The notes under the pieces were generated by a model. The model did no database searches and was not told the DNA's origin. It saw nothing but the letters and a program-made list of their open reading frames with translations. Shown piece after piece: positions 7,604 through 16,630 of a DNA stretch of 26,160 nucleotides. Both the position numbers and the translations under genes were made by a program. Within the stretch, counting starts at the first letter, position 1. Every line of letters begins with the position of its first letter. The DNA is from Clostridia bacterium. Lineage in GTDB: Bacteria > Bacillota > Clostridia > Oscillospirales > CAG-272. Location of the stretch: assembly GCA_900767415.1 (NCBI GenBank), contig CAAFYZ010000053.1, positions 1-26,160 of the forward strand. Direction: 5' to 3'.

Positions 7604-8734
7604 ATGAGAACCAGTGCAGTCGGAATCGTATTTTCCAATCTGAACAACAATACACTTTCCAAACTGACAAGCGACCGTACGGTTGCCGCCATTCCGTTCG
7701 GATGCCGTTACCGTCTGATCGACTTTTGTCTGTCCAATCTCGTCAATGCCAACGTTACGCACATCAATATTATCGCGAACTACAACTACCGCTCGCTTCT
7801 TGAGCATATCGGCAGCGGTAAAGACTGGGATCTTGCGCGCCGCGTCGGCGGTATCAACGTCATCTCCCCCTATCAGACTTCCCGTACCCCGAATGCAAAA
7901 CTGTATTCCCATCACATGGAAGCACTGAAAAACATGAAGGAATACATATCGGAGTTCAAAGAAGATACCGTGATTCTGATGGATTCCGACAGTGTTCTGA
8001 ACATCAATCTCGCAGAGGTCATCGCCGCACACGAAAAGTCCGCGGCGGACATCACCTTTGTGACGAAGGCGGTCGCGCCCGACTATACGGCAAAGCATTC
8101 GCAGCTGATGGTTTCCTCGGTTGCGGGGAAGATTGCGGACATGGCTCTTGCGGACGGCTATTCCGAGCGCACACCCGATCTTTCGCTGAACATTTTCGTG
8201 ATGAAGACCGACTATCTCCGTAAACTCATCAGCGACGCGGAAGCCGCCGGCATCGAGAGTCTGACGGAGATGATGCTCCGCAACTACAAATATGCGAACT
8301 ACCGCACCTATGCGTTCGGCGGTTATGTTGCCTCGGTTTCGAGTTTTCTCGATTATTTCCGTTGCACGATCGACCTTGCGAAAAACAGCAAGGCGCGGGA
8401 AGAGTTGCTTTGGAAGAAGGATGCCCCGATCTTTACCAAGGTGCATAATTCCATTCCCACGGTCTATCATCCCGGTGCCGAAGTGGCGGACTCCATGATT
8501 GCCGACGACTGTGAGATCGAGGGGATGGTTATCAACTCGGTGCTCTTCCGCGGCGTCAAGGTCGCGCGCGGGGCGGTCGTGTCGAACTGCGTGCTTTTCC
8601 GCGGCACTTTGGTCGGCGAGGGAGCGAAACTCAACTGTATCGTCGCGGATAAGGACGTGCAGATCACCGACGGCGTGACACTTTCCGGTCATGAAAATAT
8701 GCCGTTCTATATTCAGAAAAACAGAAAAGTATAA
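7604..8734 (+). CDS. glgD: Glucose-1-phosphate adenylyltransferase subunit GlgD (non-catalytic)
   Basis: A 376-residue paralogue of GlgC. It keeps the fold (PFGCRYRLIDFCLSNLVNA, about residues 29-47; a C-terminal beta-helix) but the nucleotide-binding loop GGxGxRL is replaced by FSNLNNNTLSKLT (10-22), and the catalytic GDHIYRMDY becomes DSDSVLNINL. That loss is the family norm: in Firmicutes GlgD is inactive alone and raises the activity of GlgC in a mixed tetramer. A strong GGAGGGGAG lies just before ATG 7604, and the gap to glgC is only 14 bases, so 1:1 co-expression is likely. Confidence 0.95.
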   Translation: MRTSAVGIVFSNLNNNTLSKLTSDRTVAAIPFGCRYRLIDFCLSNLVNANVTHINIIANYNYRSLLEHIGSGKDWDLARRVGGINVISPYQTSRTPNAKLYSHHMEALKNMKEYISEFKEDTVILMDSDSVLNINLAEVIAAHEKSAADITFVTKAVAPDYTAKHSQLMVSSVAGKIADMALADGYSERTPDLSLNIFVMKTDYLRKLISDAEAAGIESLTEMMLRNYKYANYRTYAFGGYVASVSSFLDYFRCTIDLAKNSKAREELLWKKDAPIFTKVHNSIPTVYHPGAEVADSMIADDCEIEGMVINSVLFRGVKVARGAVVSNCVLFRGTLVGEGAKLNCIVADKDVQITDGVTLSGHENMPFYIQKNRKV

Positions 8735-8761
8735 AAAATAAAACCGGCGGGAGGAAAAATC

Positions 8762-10192
8762 ATGAAGGTCATCTATATCGCGAGTGAAGGTGCTCCTTTT
8801 GCGGCAAGCGGCGGTCTCGGCGACGTCATGGGTGCTCTGCCGCACGCCGTGGCAGAGGTCGGCGGCGGGAAGGTAGAGACCGAGGTCATATTGCCTCTTT
8901 ACGGCAGTATGAAGGAAGAATACCGTGCACGCCTTGTCAAAGAGGCAGACATCCGTTTTGCTTACGGCTGGCGTCAGACGGGAGCAAGCGTCTTTTCCCT
9001 CACGGAGGGCGGGGTTCTTTATCACTTCATAGAGAATCATTATTATTTCAACCGTCAGCGGCTCTACGGTGAGCCGGACGACGGAGAACGCTTCGCGTTT
9101 TTCTCCATGGCGGCACTTGAATTTATGCTTGCGACGGGTGACATTCCCGATGTTCTCCACGCCAACGACTGGCAGACCGCCATGGCGGTAATCTATCTGA
9201 AGACGGAATACGCGCACATCGAGGCGTTTCGCCGCATACGCACCGTCTTTACGATCCATAATATCGAATATCAGGGCAAATTCGACCCCTATATTCTCGG
9301 CGACATTTTTGCGCTTGACGCCAAGTATTATCACATCGTGGAATACGAGGGCTGTATCAATCTGATGAAGGGGGCTTTGACCGTTTCGGATTATATCTCC
9401 ACCGTCAGTCCGAACTACGCCTGCGAGCTTCGTCACGATTTCTTTGCCTTCGGACTTGCCGACATTATCGCAAAAGTCTCGGATAAGATGTGCGGCGTCA
9501 TCAACGGCATCGACTATACCGTTTTCTCGCCCGAACGCGGCGGCGGGATTTATCGTTCCTACGGACGGGAAGATCTCGATGAAGGGAAGAGAGCGAACAA
9601 GACGGCACTTCAGCGCGAGCTCGGACTTGCCGAAGAGCCGGACACGCCTCTCGTCGTCATGATCACCCGTCTCACCGCGGGCAAGGGAGTTGAACTTGTC
9701 CTTCGGATTCTTGACGAGCTCCTCGGTGAAAAGATGCAGTTCGTCATTCTCGGCACGGGTGAGGCGATCTATGAGTCGGCGTTTTCCGCCGTCGCCTCCC
9801 GCCACCCCAATATGCGCGCTCTGATCCGCTTTGACCGCAATCTCTCGAAGAAGATGTACGCCGCGGCGGACATTTTCCTCATGCCCTCGAAGAGCGAACC
9901 GTGCGGGCTCGCGCAGATGATCGCCTGCTCCTACGGTACCGTTCCGGTGGTGCGCGCCGTCGGCGGTCTTTACGACTCGATCAAGCCGTACGGATCGGAA
10001 GGAGCGAACGGCTTTACTTTCAACAACTTCAACGCACACGAGCTTCTCTTCACGCTGAAGTGGGCGCTCGAACTCTATCGGGATACGTCCGTGTGGGCGC
10101 CTCTGCGTCTTGCGGCAAAAGATTCCGATTTCTCATGGGATAAATCGGCGAAGAAGTATCTTTCGCTGTATCAAAACATCACGAACTGGTAG
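8762..10192 (+). CDS. glgA: Glycogen synthase (ADP-glucose, GT5)
   Basis: A 476-residue GT-B glycosyltransferase that adds glucose from ADP-glucose to the non-reducing end of glycogen. The N-terminal domain carries SGGLGDV (residues 16-22) and HANDWQTA (about 134-141); the C-terminal domain carries the donor-site PSKSEPCGLAQM with its conserved Glu and the GGLYDSI loop. Length is standard. The lysine at position 15 of the usual KTGGL motif is Ala here (PFAASGGL). Start at ATG 8762 with GGGAGG upstream. It lies 27 bases after glgD and 16 bases before glgP. Confidence 0.96.
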   Translation: MKVIYIASEGAPFAASGGLGDVMGALPHAVAEVGGGKVETEVILPLYGSMKEEYRARLVKEADIRFAYGWRQTGASVFSLTEGGVLYHFIENHYYFNRQRLYGEPDDGERFAFFSMAALEFMLATGDIPDVLHANDWQTAMAVIYLKTEYAHIEAFRRIRTVFTIHNIEYQGKFDPYILGDIFALDAKYYHIVEYEGCINLMKGALTVSDYISTVSPNYACELRHDFFAFGLADIIAKVSDKMCGVINGIDYTVFSPERGGGIYRSYGREDLDEGKRANKTALQRELGLAEEPDTPLVVMITRLTAGKGVELVLRILDELLGEKMQFVILGTGEAIYESAFSAVASRHPNMRALIRFDRNLSKKMYAAADIFLMPSKSEPCGLAQMIACSYGTVPVVRAVGGLYDSIKPYGSEGANGFTFNNFNAHELLFTLKWALELYRDTSVWAPLRLAAKDSDFSWDKSAKKYLSLYQNITNW

Positions 10193-10208
10193 GAAATAAA
10201 AAAAGCAG

Positions 10209-12677
10209 ATGATCAAATCGAATTCCCGTCTGAAGGACACAAAAAAGAAATTTACCAAAACAGAACTCAAAGAACGCATTGAAGAAAAACTTTCCGCGCG
10301 CGGGATCTCCTCGCCGAAAGAAGCAACGCAGGAGCAGATGTATCACGCCGTCGTTTACGCGATGAAGGACATCATGCTCGATTACCGTACCGAATTCAAG
10401 AAGCGTGTCCGTGCCACGGAAGGGAAGCGCGTCTGCTATCTCTGCATGGAATTCCTTGTCGGTCGCTCGCTCAAAAACTATGCGATGAACCTCGGGCTTT
10501 ATCCCGAACTCTGTAAGATTCTGACCGAATACGGCACCTCTTTTGAAAAGATTTTTGCCTGCGAGGCAGACCCCGGACTCGGCAACGGAGGACTCGGCAG
10601 ACTTGCCGCCTGCTTTATGGACTCTCTCTCCGCACTGGATTATGCGGCGAACGGATACTCTCTTCTGTATGAAAACGGTCTCTTCCGTCAGAAGATCGTA
10701 GACGGCGAGCAGGTAGAACTGCCCGACGAATGGATTCCGAACGGCGGCGCATGGCTTGTCCCGCGCACCGAAAAGAGTCTTTCCGTCCGTTTCGGCGGAA
10801 AGGTGGAGGAGAAGTGGGAGAACGGAGAACTCCGTATTACCTATACCGACTATGACGAGGTCAAGGCGGTACCGTACGATATGCTGATCCCCGGCACGAC
10901 GACGAATGCGATGAATACCATTCGTCTTTGGCGTGCAAGACAGCCGTATTCCACGTTGGTAAACTTCCAGTCTTCGCAAAGCTCCTATGTCAAGAAACTT
11001 TCCGATTACGACAACGCCGAAATCATCACGAAGCAGCTGTATCCGCCGGACGATTACGACGAGGGGAAACTTCTTCGCCTGACACAGCAGTATTTCCTCG
11101 TCTCCGCCTCTTTGCAAAGCATCATTCGCGACTACTTTACCGAGACGGGATCTCTTTCGGGATTCGAAGACAGAATTGCCATTCACATCAACGATACGCA
11201 CCCCGCGCTCTGTATCCCCGAGCTGATGCGGATTCTGATGGACATTTATTCTTACAGTTGGGAGAGCGCGTGGGGCATCGTCATGAAGACCGTCTCTTAT
11301 ACGAACCACACCGTCCTTCCCGAAGCACTGGAATGTTGGAGAGAAGACCTCTTCCGCATGAAACTGCCCAGAATTTACGCCATAGTTTGCGAAATCAACC
11401 GCAGATTCACCGCCGACCTCTGGAATCTCTATCCCGGTGACTGGGACAGAATTTCCCGCATGGCAATCGTCGCCTACAATCAGGTGCGCATGGCGAACCT
11501 TTCCGTCGTCGGTTCTCATACCGTCAACGGCGTGTCAAAACTTCACAGCGAGATATTGAAAAAAACCATCTTCCACGACTTCTACAAAATGACACCGTGG
11601 AAGTTTACCAATGTTACCAACGGCGTCGTTCATCGCCGCTGGCTGAATCTCTCGAACCCCGCGCTCTGCGCGCTTCTCGACGAGTTGATCGGTACCGATT
11701 ACCGCGAAAGTCCTCTGCATCTTTCGGGACTGGAAAAATTCCGCGACGACCCCGCGGTTCTTGCGAAGATCGGAGAGGTCAAGCGGAGCAACAAGGAGCG
11801 GTTTGCGCACTATGCGTATGAACGCTCGGGCGTCCGCATTGACCCGGATTCCATTTTCGATGTTCAGATCAAGCGTATGCACGAATACAAGCGTCAGCTT
11901 CTGAACGTGATGAAGATCATGGAACTTGCCGATGAGCTTCATACCAATCCGCACGCCGATATTCCGCCCCAGACGTTTATCTTCGGTTGCAAGGCGGCGC
12001 CCGGCTACGCGATGGCGAAAAAATTCATCAAACTCATCTGGTTCCTCGCAAGAGAACTGGAGCGCGACCCGGTGACCAAAGATCGGCTGAAAGTGGTCTT
12101 CATGGAGGAATACAACGTTTCTCTTGCAGAGATCCTGATTCCTTCGGCGGATATTTCCGAGCAGATTTCTCTCGCCGGAAAAGAGGCGAGCGGTACCGGC
12201 TGTATGAAACTCATGATGAACGGAGCCGTTACCATGGGTACGCTCGACGGTGCGAACGTCGAGATCCTCGATGCGGTCGGAAAAGACAACATCTACATCT
12301 TCGGTCTTAACGCACACGAGGTGGAAGAACTCTGGCGCAACGGCTATGTTGCGAGAGAGTACTACCACGATTCCGAGCGGATCCGTCGCGTCATCGACCG
12401 CTTCTCCTCGCCCATCGGCGGACAGGACTTCTCGCACATCGCATCCTATCTTGTCAACGGCGGATACGGCGTCGCCGATCCCTTCATGTGCCTTGCGGAT
12501 TTCGATTCGTACATGAACACCTATCATGAGGCGATGCGGGATTATGCGGATCGCAGTGAGTGGTGCCGTATGTCTTTGATGAATACGGCGACCTCCGGCA
12601 TTTTCTCCTCGGACATCAGCATCCGTAAATACGCCGACGAGATCTGGCACATGACCCCGATCAATAAAATCAAATGA
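10209..12677 (+). CDS. glgP: Glycogen/starch/alpha-glucan phosphorylase
   Basis: An 822-residue GT35 phosphorylase that releases glucose-1-phosphate from glycogen using phosphate and pyridoxal phosphate. Family blocks are intact: EADPGLGNGGLGRLAACF (about residues 118-135), the VTNGVVHRRWL segment, the QIKRMHEYKRQLLN block and the cofactor site GTGCMKLMMNGA, where Lys667 is the expected PLP lysine (the usual GTGNMKFMLNG has Asn in place of Cys). Start at ATG 10209; the only upstream ribosome binding site is a weak AGGAA about 13 bases away, poorer than for its neighbours, so lower translation is possible. Co-transcription with the synthetic genes puts storage and recovery under one promoter. 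Confidence 0.96.
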   Translation: MIKSNSRLKDTKKKFTKTELKERIEEKLSARGISSPKEATQEQMYHAVVYAMKDIMLDYRTEFKKRVRATEGKRVCYLCMEFLVGRSLKNYAMNLGLYPELCKILTEYGTSFEKIFACEADPGLGNGGLGRLAACFMDSLSALDYAANGYSLLYENGLFRQKIVDGEQVELPDEWIPNGGAWLVPRTEKSLSVRFGGKVEEKWENGELRITYTDYDEVKAVPYDMLIPGTTTNAMNTIRLWRARQPYSTLVNFQSSQSSYVKKLSDYDNAEIITKQLYPPDDYDEGKLLRLTQQYFLVSASLQSIIRDYFTETGSLSGFEDRIAIHINDTHPALCIPELMRILMDIYSYSWESAWGIVMKTVSYTNHTVLPEALECWREDLFRMKLPRIYAIVCEINRRFTADLWNLYPGDWDRISRMAIVAYNQVRMANLSVVGSHTVNGVSKLHSEILKKTIFHDFYKMTPWKFTNVTNGVVHRRWLNLSNPALCALLDELIGTDYRESPLHLSGLEKFRDDPAVLAKIGEVKRSNKERFAHYAYERSGVRIDPDSIFDVQIKRMHEYKRQLLNVMKIMELADELHTNPHADIPPQTFIFGCKAAPGYAMAKKFIKLIWFLARELERDPVTKDRLKVVFMEEYNVSLAEILIPSADISEQISLAGKEASGTGCMKLMMNGAVTMGTLDGANVEILDAVGKDNIYIFGLNAHEVEELWRNGYVAREYYHDSERIRRVIDRFSSPIGGQDFSHIASYLVNGGYGVADPFMCLADFDSYMNTYHEAMRDYADRSEWCRMSLMNTATSGIFSSDISIRKYADEIWHMTPINKIK

Positions 12678-12713
12678 GTTTTCTATCCGAAATCACGAAA
12701 GGAGAGCTTTGCG

Positions 12714-14636
12714 ATGACAGAGCTTCGTGTCAATAAGGCGTCTGTTCTGTCTCACACCGCGACGCTTTCCTTTCTACACGGCGAAGAAGAGCACCGTCGC
12801 ACCGCGTATGAATACGGGGAAGCGGGGGCGCTCCGCTTTACCGTTCCGCGTGCACTCGGCACCGTTTCGACGGATGCCGTTTTCTATGACGAGAGCGGAC
12901 GCAGCGAAGTCGCAAAGACGGAGGCGCACTTCTGCGGGATGCACGGTGCATACGATGTTTACGAGGCGCCTTTGCCGACGCTTGACGTCGGGCTTTATTT
13001 TTTCCGGATGACCTTGCACACGGTCATCGGCACGCTCTACGCGTACCGTTCGGACGATGCGGTCTGCTTTTCCGACGACGGGCAGACACCGCCGACCTTC
13101 CAGCTTTCCGTCAGCGATTTTTCTTTTCCCGCGCCGAAAGACAGACTCGGCGGGGTAATCTATCATATTTTCGTCGACCGCTTTGCCAAAGGGTCGAAGA
13201 CCGTGCCTCTCAGAGAAGATGCAAAACTGAATCGCGACTGGGATCACGGAATTCCCGAATATCCGGCATATCCCGGTGCCTATCTCGAAAATAACGTTTT
13301 CTTCGGCGGCACGCTGTACGGTGTCGCCGAAAAACTGGATTACATCGCCACGCTCGGTGTGAACATGATTTATCTCTCTCCGGTTTTCGAGGCGTATTCC
13401 AACCATAAGTACGACACCGGGGATTATATGAAAGTGGACGCCATGTTCGGCGGCGACGCGGCACTGTCGTATCTGATCGAAGAAGCCAAAAAGCGCGGGA
13501 TCGGCATTTTGCTCGACGGCGTGTTCAATCACACCGGTGCCGACAGCAGATACTTCAACCGAAAAGGCAGGTATCCGACCCTCGGTGCCTATCAGTCGCA
13601 AAAATCGCCGTACTACGATTGGTACGAGTTTCAGCATTTCCCGGATCGCTATACCGCATGGTGGGGGATACCGATCCTTCCGCGGATTCATCCGGACCGC
13701 CCCGAGTGCCGCGCTTTCTTTACCGGAAAAGACGGCGTTGTCGAACATTACGCCGACTTCGGCATTGCCGGATTCCGTCTCGACGTGGCAGACGAACTTT
13801 CGGACGGCTTTCTTGCAGAGATCAAAGCCACGTTGGCAAAGAAAAACGCCGACACCGTTCTTTACGGCGAAGTGTGGGAAGATGCGTCCGATAAGATCGC
13901 ATACGATGTCAGAAAGCGGTATTATCTCGGCAGAGAACTGGACGGCGTCATGAATTATCCTCTTCGTACCGGTTTGCTCTCCTATATCAAAGACGGCACC
14001 TGTGACGCGCTCTCTTACGCGCTGCTGACCGTAACGGCAAACGCGCCGAAACGGATCGCCGACGCACAGATGAATCTTCTCGGCACGCACGATACCGAGC
14101 GCGTTCTTACCGTGCTCGGCGGCGTGAGCGGCGACGGATTGCCGAACGACGAGCTTGCCCGCCTGCGCATGAGCGAAGAACAGCGCGACCTTGCCAAAAG
14201 ACGACTGAAGATGGCATATACCGCCATCGCCACCCTCCCGGGGATTCCTTCCGTCTATTACGGGGACGAGGCAGGAGCGGAAGGATATCGCGACCCCTTT
14301 AACCGTATGCCTTTTCCGTGGGGGCGTGAGGATGCCGACCTTCTCGCACACTATCGCACACTTGGCGCTCTTCGGAAAAAATATGCGGTCTATCGCGAAG
14401 GAGATCTTCTCCTTTTGCACCTCGATCACAATCTTCTCGTCTTTGCACGCTCCGGGCGCGGCGGCATCTTTCTGACAGCCGTTAACCGTTCGGATATGCC
14501 GTACGTTTTTTCTTTCCCCAAAAAAGGAAGAGAACTTTTCAGCGATACGAGAGTGGAGAATTTCACTCTCGCGCCGATGTCCTCCTGTATTTTCAAGTTC
14601 CGAGAACTCTCGGAATTTGAAATATCCGACCAATAA
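12714..14636 (+). CDS. GH13 alpha-amylase family protein (neopullulanase/maltogenic-amylase-like)
   Basis: A 640-residue cytoplasmic glycoside hydrolase with no signal peptide, so it acts on internal alpha-glucan or on imported maltodextrin. An N-terminal beta domain (about 1-130) precedes the GH13 barrel, which starts at VIYHIFVDRFAKG. The four conserved regions are DGVFNHTG (region I), GFRLDVADE with nucleophile Asp357 (II), LYGEVWED with acid/base Glu386 (III) and LLGTHDTER with Asp460 (IV). The layout resembles neopullulanase, cyclomaltodextrinase and maltogenic amylase. A GGAGAG site precedes ATG 12714, and the gene follows glgP by 36 bases. A debranching or limit-dextrin role is plausible because no GlgX or pullulanase is visible in the operon; exact specificity cannot be read from the sequence. 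Confidence 0.9.
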   Translation: MTELRVNKASVLSHTATLSFLHGEEEHRRTAYEYGEAGALRFTVPRALGTVSTDAVFYDESGRSEVAKTEAHFCGMHGAYDVYEAPLPTLDVGLYFFRMTLHTVIGTLYAYRSDDAVCFSDDGQTPPTFQLSVSDFSFPAPKDRLGGVIYHIFVDRFAKGSKTVPLREDAKLNRDWDHGIPEYPAYPGAYLENNVFFGGTLYGVAEKLDYIATLGVNMIYLSPVFEAYSNHKYDTGDYMKVDAMFGGDAALSYLIEEAKKRGIGILLDGVFNHTGADSRYFNRKGRYPTLGAYQSQKSPYYDWYEFQHFPDRYTAWWGIPILPRIHPDRPECRAFFTGKDGVVEHYADFGIAGFRLDVADELSDGFLAEIKATLAKKNADTVLYGEVWEDASDKIAYDVRKRYYLGRELDGVMNYPLRTGLLSYIKDGTCDALSYALLTVTANAPKRIADAQMNLLGTHDTERVLTVLGGVSGDGLPNDELARLRMSEEQRDLAKRRLKMAYTAIATLPGIPSVYYGDEAGAEGYRDPFNRMPFPWGREDADLLAHYRTLGALRKKYAVYREGDLLLLHLDHNLLVFARSGRGGIFLTAVNRSDMPYVFSFPKKGRELFSDTRVENFTLAPMSSCIFKFRELSEFEISDQ

Positions 14637-14654
14637 ACAGAGGCAGAATAAATT

Positions 14655-15164
14655 ATGATGTATACCCTCATCGGAATGCCGGGCGTGGGAAAAAGCTGTA
14701 TGGCGCGTGCCGTGGCATCAAAACTGAAATTGCGGGCACTGGATGCCGACCGCCTGATTGTGAAGCGGACAGGCATGCCGCTTTGGCAGATCATAGAGAC
14801 GTTCGGTCTTGACGGATTCAAAAAGATTGAAGAAGAAACGCTTCTTTCCGTCCGCGGAGACGGGATTCTCCTTTCCACCGGCGGGAGCGCGGTATACTAT
14901 CCCGAGGTGATGGAGCATTGCCGAGCGGCGGGAAAGATTCTTTATCTTTACGCCTCTCTTCCCGTCATTGCCGAGCGGCTCGGCGATTTTTCCAAACGGG
15001 GGATCGTCCTGCGTCCCGGGCAGACGCTCGCGGATCTGTATGCCGAGCGCACGGCTCTGTATGAAAAATATGCGGATTTTACCGTTTCCTGCGACGGGCG
15101 GGCGTACGGTCGCTATCAGGCGGAAGTCATGAAGATCATCGCCGCCGCCGAGGCGGAAAGATAA
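14655..15164 (+). CDS. aroK: Shikimate kinase-like P-loop protein
   Basis: A 169-residue small P-loop kinase of the shikimate kinase family (ATP plus shikimate to shikimate-3-phosphate, aromatic amino acid pathway). Walker A is GMPGVGKS (residues 7-14). The LDADRL motif gives Asp30 and Asp32, STGGSAV gives the shikimate-binding Gly pair (76-77), RGIVLRPG supplies the lid Arg120, and RTALYEKYAD supplies Arg132. One family residue differs: the substrate-binding Arg of the usual FR motif (R58 in E. coli AroK) is Lys (GFKKIEEE). Function on shikimate is therefore likely but not certain. It begins 18 bases after the GH13 gene, with no terminator between, so it rides at the end of the glycogen operon, an unusual place for an aromatic pathway gene. 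A terminator follows. Confidence 0.8.
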   Translation: MMYTLIGMPGVGKSCMARAVASKLKLRALDADRLIVKRTGMPLWQIIETFGLDGFKKIEEETLLSVRGDGILLSTGGSAVYYPEVMEHCRAAGKILYLYASLPVIAERLGDFSKRGIVLRPGQTLADLYAERTALYEKYADFTVSCDGRAYGRYQAEVMKIIAAAEAER

Positions 15165-15188
15165 TGTCTTTTGCAAAGCGGAATATAA

Positions 15189-15223
15189 AAAACGCGGTCG
15201 GGAATGTCTCCCGACCGCGTTTT
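15189..15223. terminator. Bidirectional terminator between convergent genes
   Basis: A perfect 15-bp stem (15189-15203 with 15209-15223), GC-rich in the middle with A and T runs at the ends, and a 5-base loop. It can end transcription of the glycogen operon on the plus strand and of the aminotransferase gene on the minus strand. Confidence 0.88.
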
Positions 15224-15267
15224 GCGGTTCGGTATTTCGGCGTGGCGCGCGATCTCCCCGCGCGATG

Positions 15268-16395
15268 TCAGCATTTGTTCCCGAGAATTTCGCCGAGAGC
15301 CGTATAAAAGCCGTCGATATCCCGCTCGGTATTCAGCACGGAGAGACTGACTCTGACGGCACCGGTTTTCATGGTTTTGAATTTGCGATGCGCCGACGGC
15401 GCGCAGTGCAGACCGCTGCGCGTGCAGATGCCGCGACGATCGAGTGCGTCGGCGATCTCGGAGGAGGGAATATCTCCGTAGGTGAAGGAAATCACGCCGC
15501 ACTCGGATCTTGCGAGCGGACGAACGCCGACAAGAGACGAAAGCCGCTCATAAAGTTTTTCGGAACAGACGGAAAGACGTCGGTGCACTTCCTCCATCCC
15601 GAGGTTTTCAAGATAGCGGATACCGCTGCCGAGAGTTACGATGGCAGGGGTCGGGAGTGTCCCCGCTTCATAGCGGTCGGGGAGATATTCCGGCATTTCC
15701 GCACTTGCCGAGTCGCTGCCGCTGCCGCCTTCGATAAAACTTTCACGCAGAGTTTCGTCGCAGAAAACGGCAAAGCCGCAACCCTGAATCCCGAAAAGCC
15801 CTTTGTGTCCGGGTGCACAGAGAATATCACACGGCGTTTTTTCAAGGTTGATTTCTTCGTGTCCGATTGCTTGCGAGGCATCGAGAATCAATCGGATCTT
15901 CGGGTGGCGTCTGCGGATTTCGGAGAGGACGGAACAGGGGATCCGCTCGCCGCTGACGTTGCCGCACAGCGTGGAGACGATCACCGAGGTGTCGTCGCAC
16001 AGAACGGATTCGATGTTTTCCGCGAGATTTCCGTCGGTTGAAAAAGTCGAGATGCGGATATGCTCCGTCTGTCGCAGTTTTTCGAGCGGACGGACGACCG
16101 CATTGTGCTCTATATCCGATATGACGACGTGCGCCCCCGGCGCAACGGTTGTTTTGATGGCGAGATTCAGCGCATACGTCGCGTTTTCCGTAAAAACGAT
16201 GTTTTCCGGCTTCGGAAAAGAGAGAAGAGCCGCCACATCTTCACGCGTACGGTAGATTTCTTCTGCCGCGCGCAGAGAAAGACGGTGCGAACTCCGTCCC
16301 GGGTTGCCGCAATATCTGCCGACGCAGACCGAGAGATCGTGCAGAACGGAGGCGGGCTTCGGAAAGGTGGTGGCGGCGTTGTCAAGATAAATCAT
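15268..16395 (-). CDS. Class V aminotransferase / cysteine desulfurase family protein
   Basis: A 375-residue PLP enzyme of the NifS/SufS fold. It opens with IYLDNAATTFPKP, the usual start of the cysteine desulfurase family. The PLP lysine is Lys198 (CAPGHKGLFG) and the catalytic-loop cysteine Cys331 (RSGLHCAP) is present, so sulfur or selenium transfer from (seleno)cysteine is chemically possible. Start chosen at ATG 16395, preceded by AAGGG; a GTG at 16404 that overlaps the stop of the upstream gene is an alternative. The gene is co-transcribed with a DUF3343 protein, a pairing known from anaerobes and often discussed for selenium-dependent hydroxylase maturation and Se/S trafficking. No IscU, SufU, SelD or molybdoenzyme gene is in the window, so the acceptor is unknown. 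Confidence 0.88.
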   Translation of the reverse strand: MIYLDNAATTFPKPASVLHDLSVCVGRYCGNPGRSSHRLSLRAAEEIYRTREDVAALLSFPKPENIVFTENATYALNLAIKTTVAPGAHVVISDIEHNAVVRPLEKLRQTEHIRISTFSTDGNLAENIESVLCDDTSVIVSTLCGNVSGERIPCSVLSEIRRRHPKIRLILDASQAIGHEEINLEKTPCDILCAPGHKGLFGIQGCGFAVFCDETLRESFIEGGSGSDSASAEMPEYLPDRYEAGTLPTPAIVTLGSGIRYLENLGMEEVHRRLSVCSEKLYERLSSLVGVRPLARSECGVISFTYGDIPSSEIADALDRRGICTRSGLHCAPSAHRKFKTMKTGAVRVSLSVLNTERDIDGFYTALGEILGNKC

Positions 16396-16400
16396 AACGC

Positions 16401-16622
16401 TCACCCTTCGCGGTATACTTCATACGCAATTCCGTTCTTTCTGAGTTCCGCGGAAACGTCGTAAAAATCCGGCGTCGGGAATTCGATTCCGTACTGACAG
16501 CCGTATCTGCTTTTGGCGGCGTCCGTTTTTATGAGTCTTGACCGAATTCCTGCGCGCGCAAGCAACTTTCGCGCTTTGACGGCGAGTGTGACCGAACCTA
16601 CCGTAAAGACAGAGGTATTCAA
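16401..16622 (-). CDS. DUF3343 small protein (putative Se/S carrier-like)
   Basis: A 73-residue protein matching DUF3343: FTVGSVTLAVKARKLLARAGI (residues about 6-26), then a conserved cysteine in SRYGCQYGIEF and the ending LRKNGIAYEVY. The family is linked to thiol or selenium carrier roles. Start is TTG at 16622, chosen because GAAGGAAGGAG ends 8 bases upstream and the conserved domain begins right after; the longer open frame upstream reads as low-complexity sequence. Its stop lies 5 bases before the aminotransferase ATG and overlaps that gene's alternative GTG, so they form one unit. The ribosome binding site falls inside a long inverted repeat (16631-16734). Confidence 0.8.
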   Translation of the reverse strand: MNTSVFTVGSVTLAVKARKLLARAGIRSRLIKTDAAKSRYGCQYGIEFPTPDFYDVSAELRKNGIAYEVYREG

Positions 16623-16630
16623 GTCCGAAA

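Noticed and set aside
4374..7670. Very long minus-strand open frame opposite glgB and glgC
   Set aside because: It is the antisense shadow of two well supported genes in GC-rich codon context. It is rich in Arg, His and Val with no recognisable domain, and it has no ribosome binding site.
7586..10039. Long minus-strand open frame opposite glgD and glgA
   Set aside because: Same antisense effect: both plus-strand genes carry complete family motifs, while the reverse frame shows none.
15240..15266. GC-rich repeated GCGCG bases after the aminotransferase gene as a second terminator
   Set aside because: Only about 6 bp can pair and there is no T run on either strand; the strong hairpin at 15189-15223 suffices.
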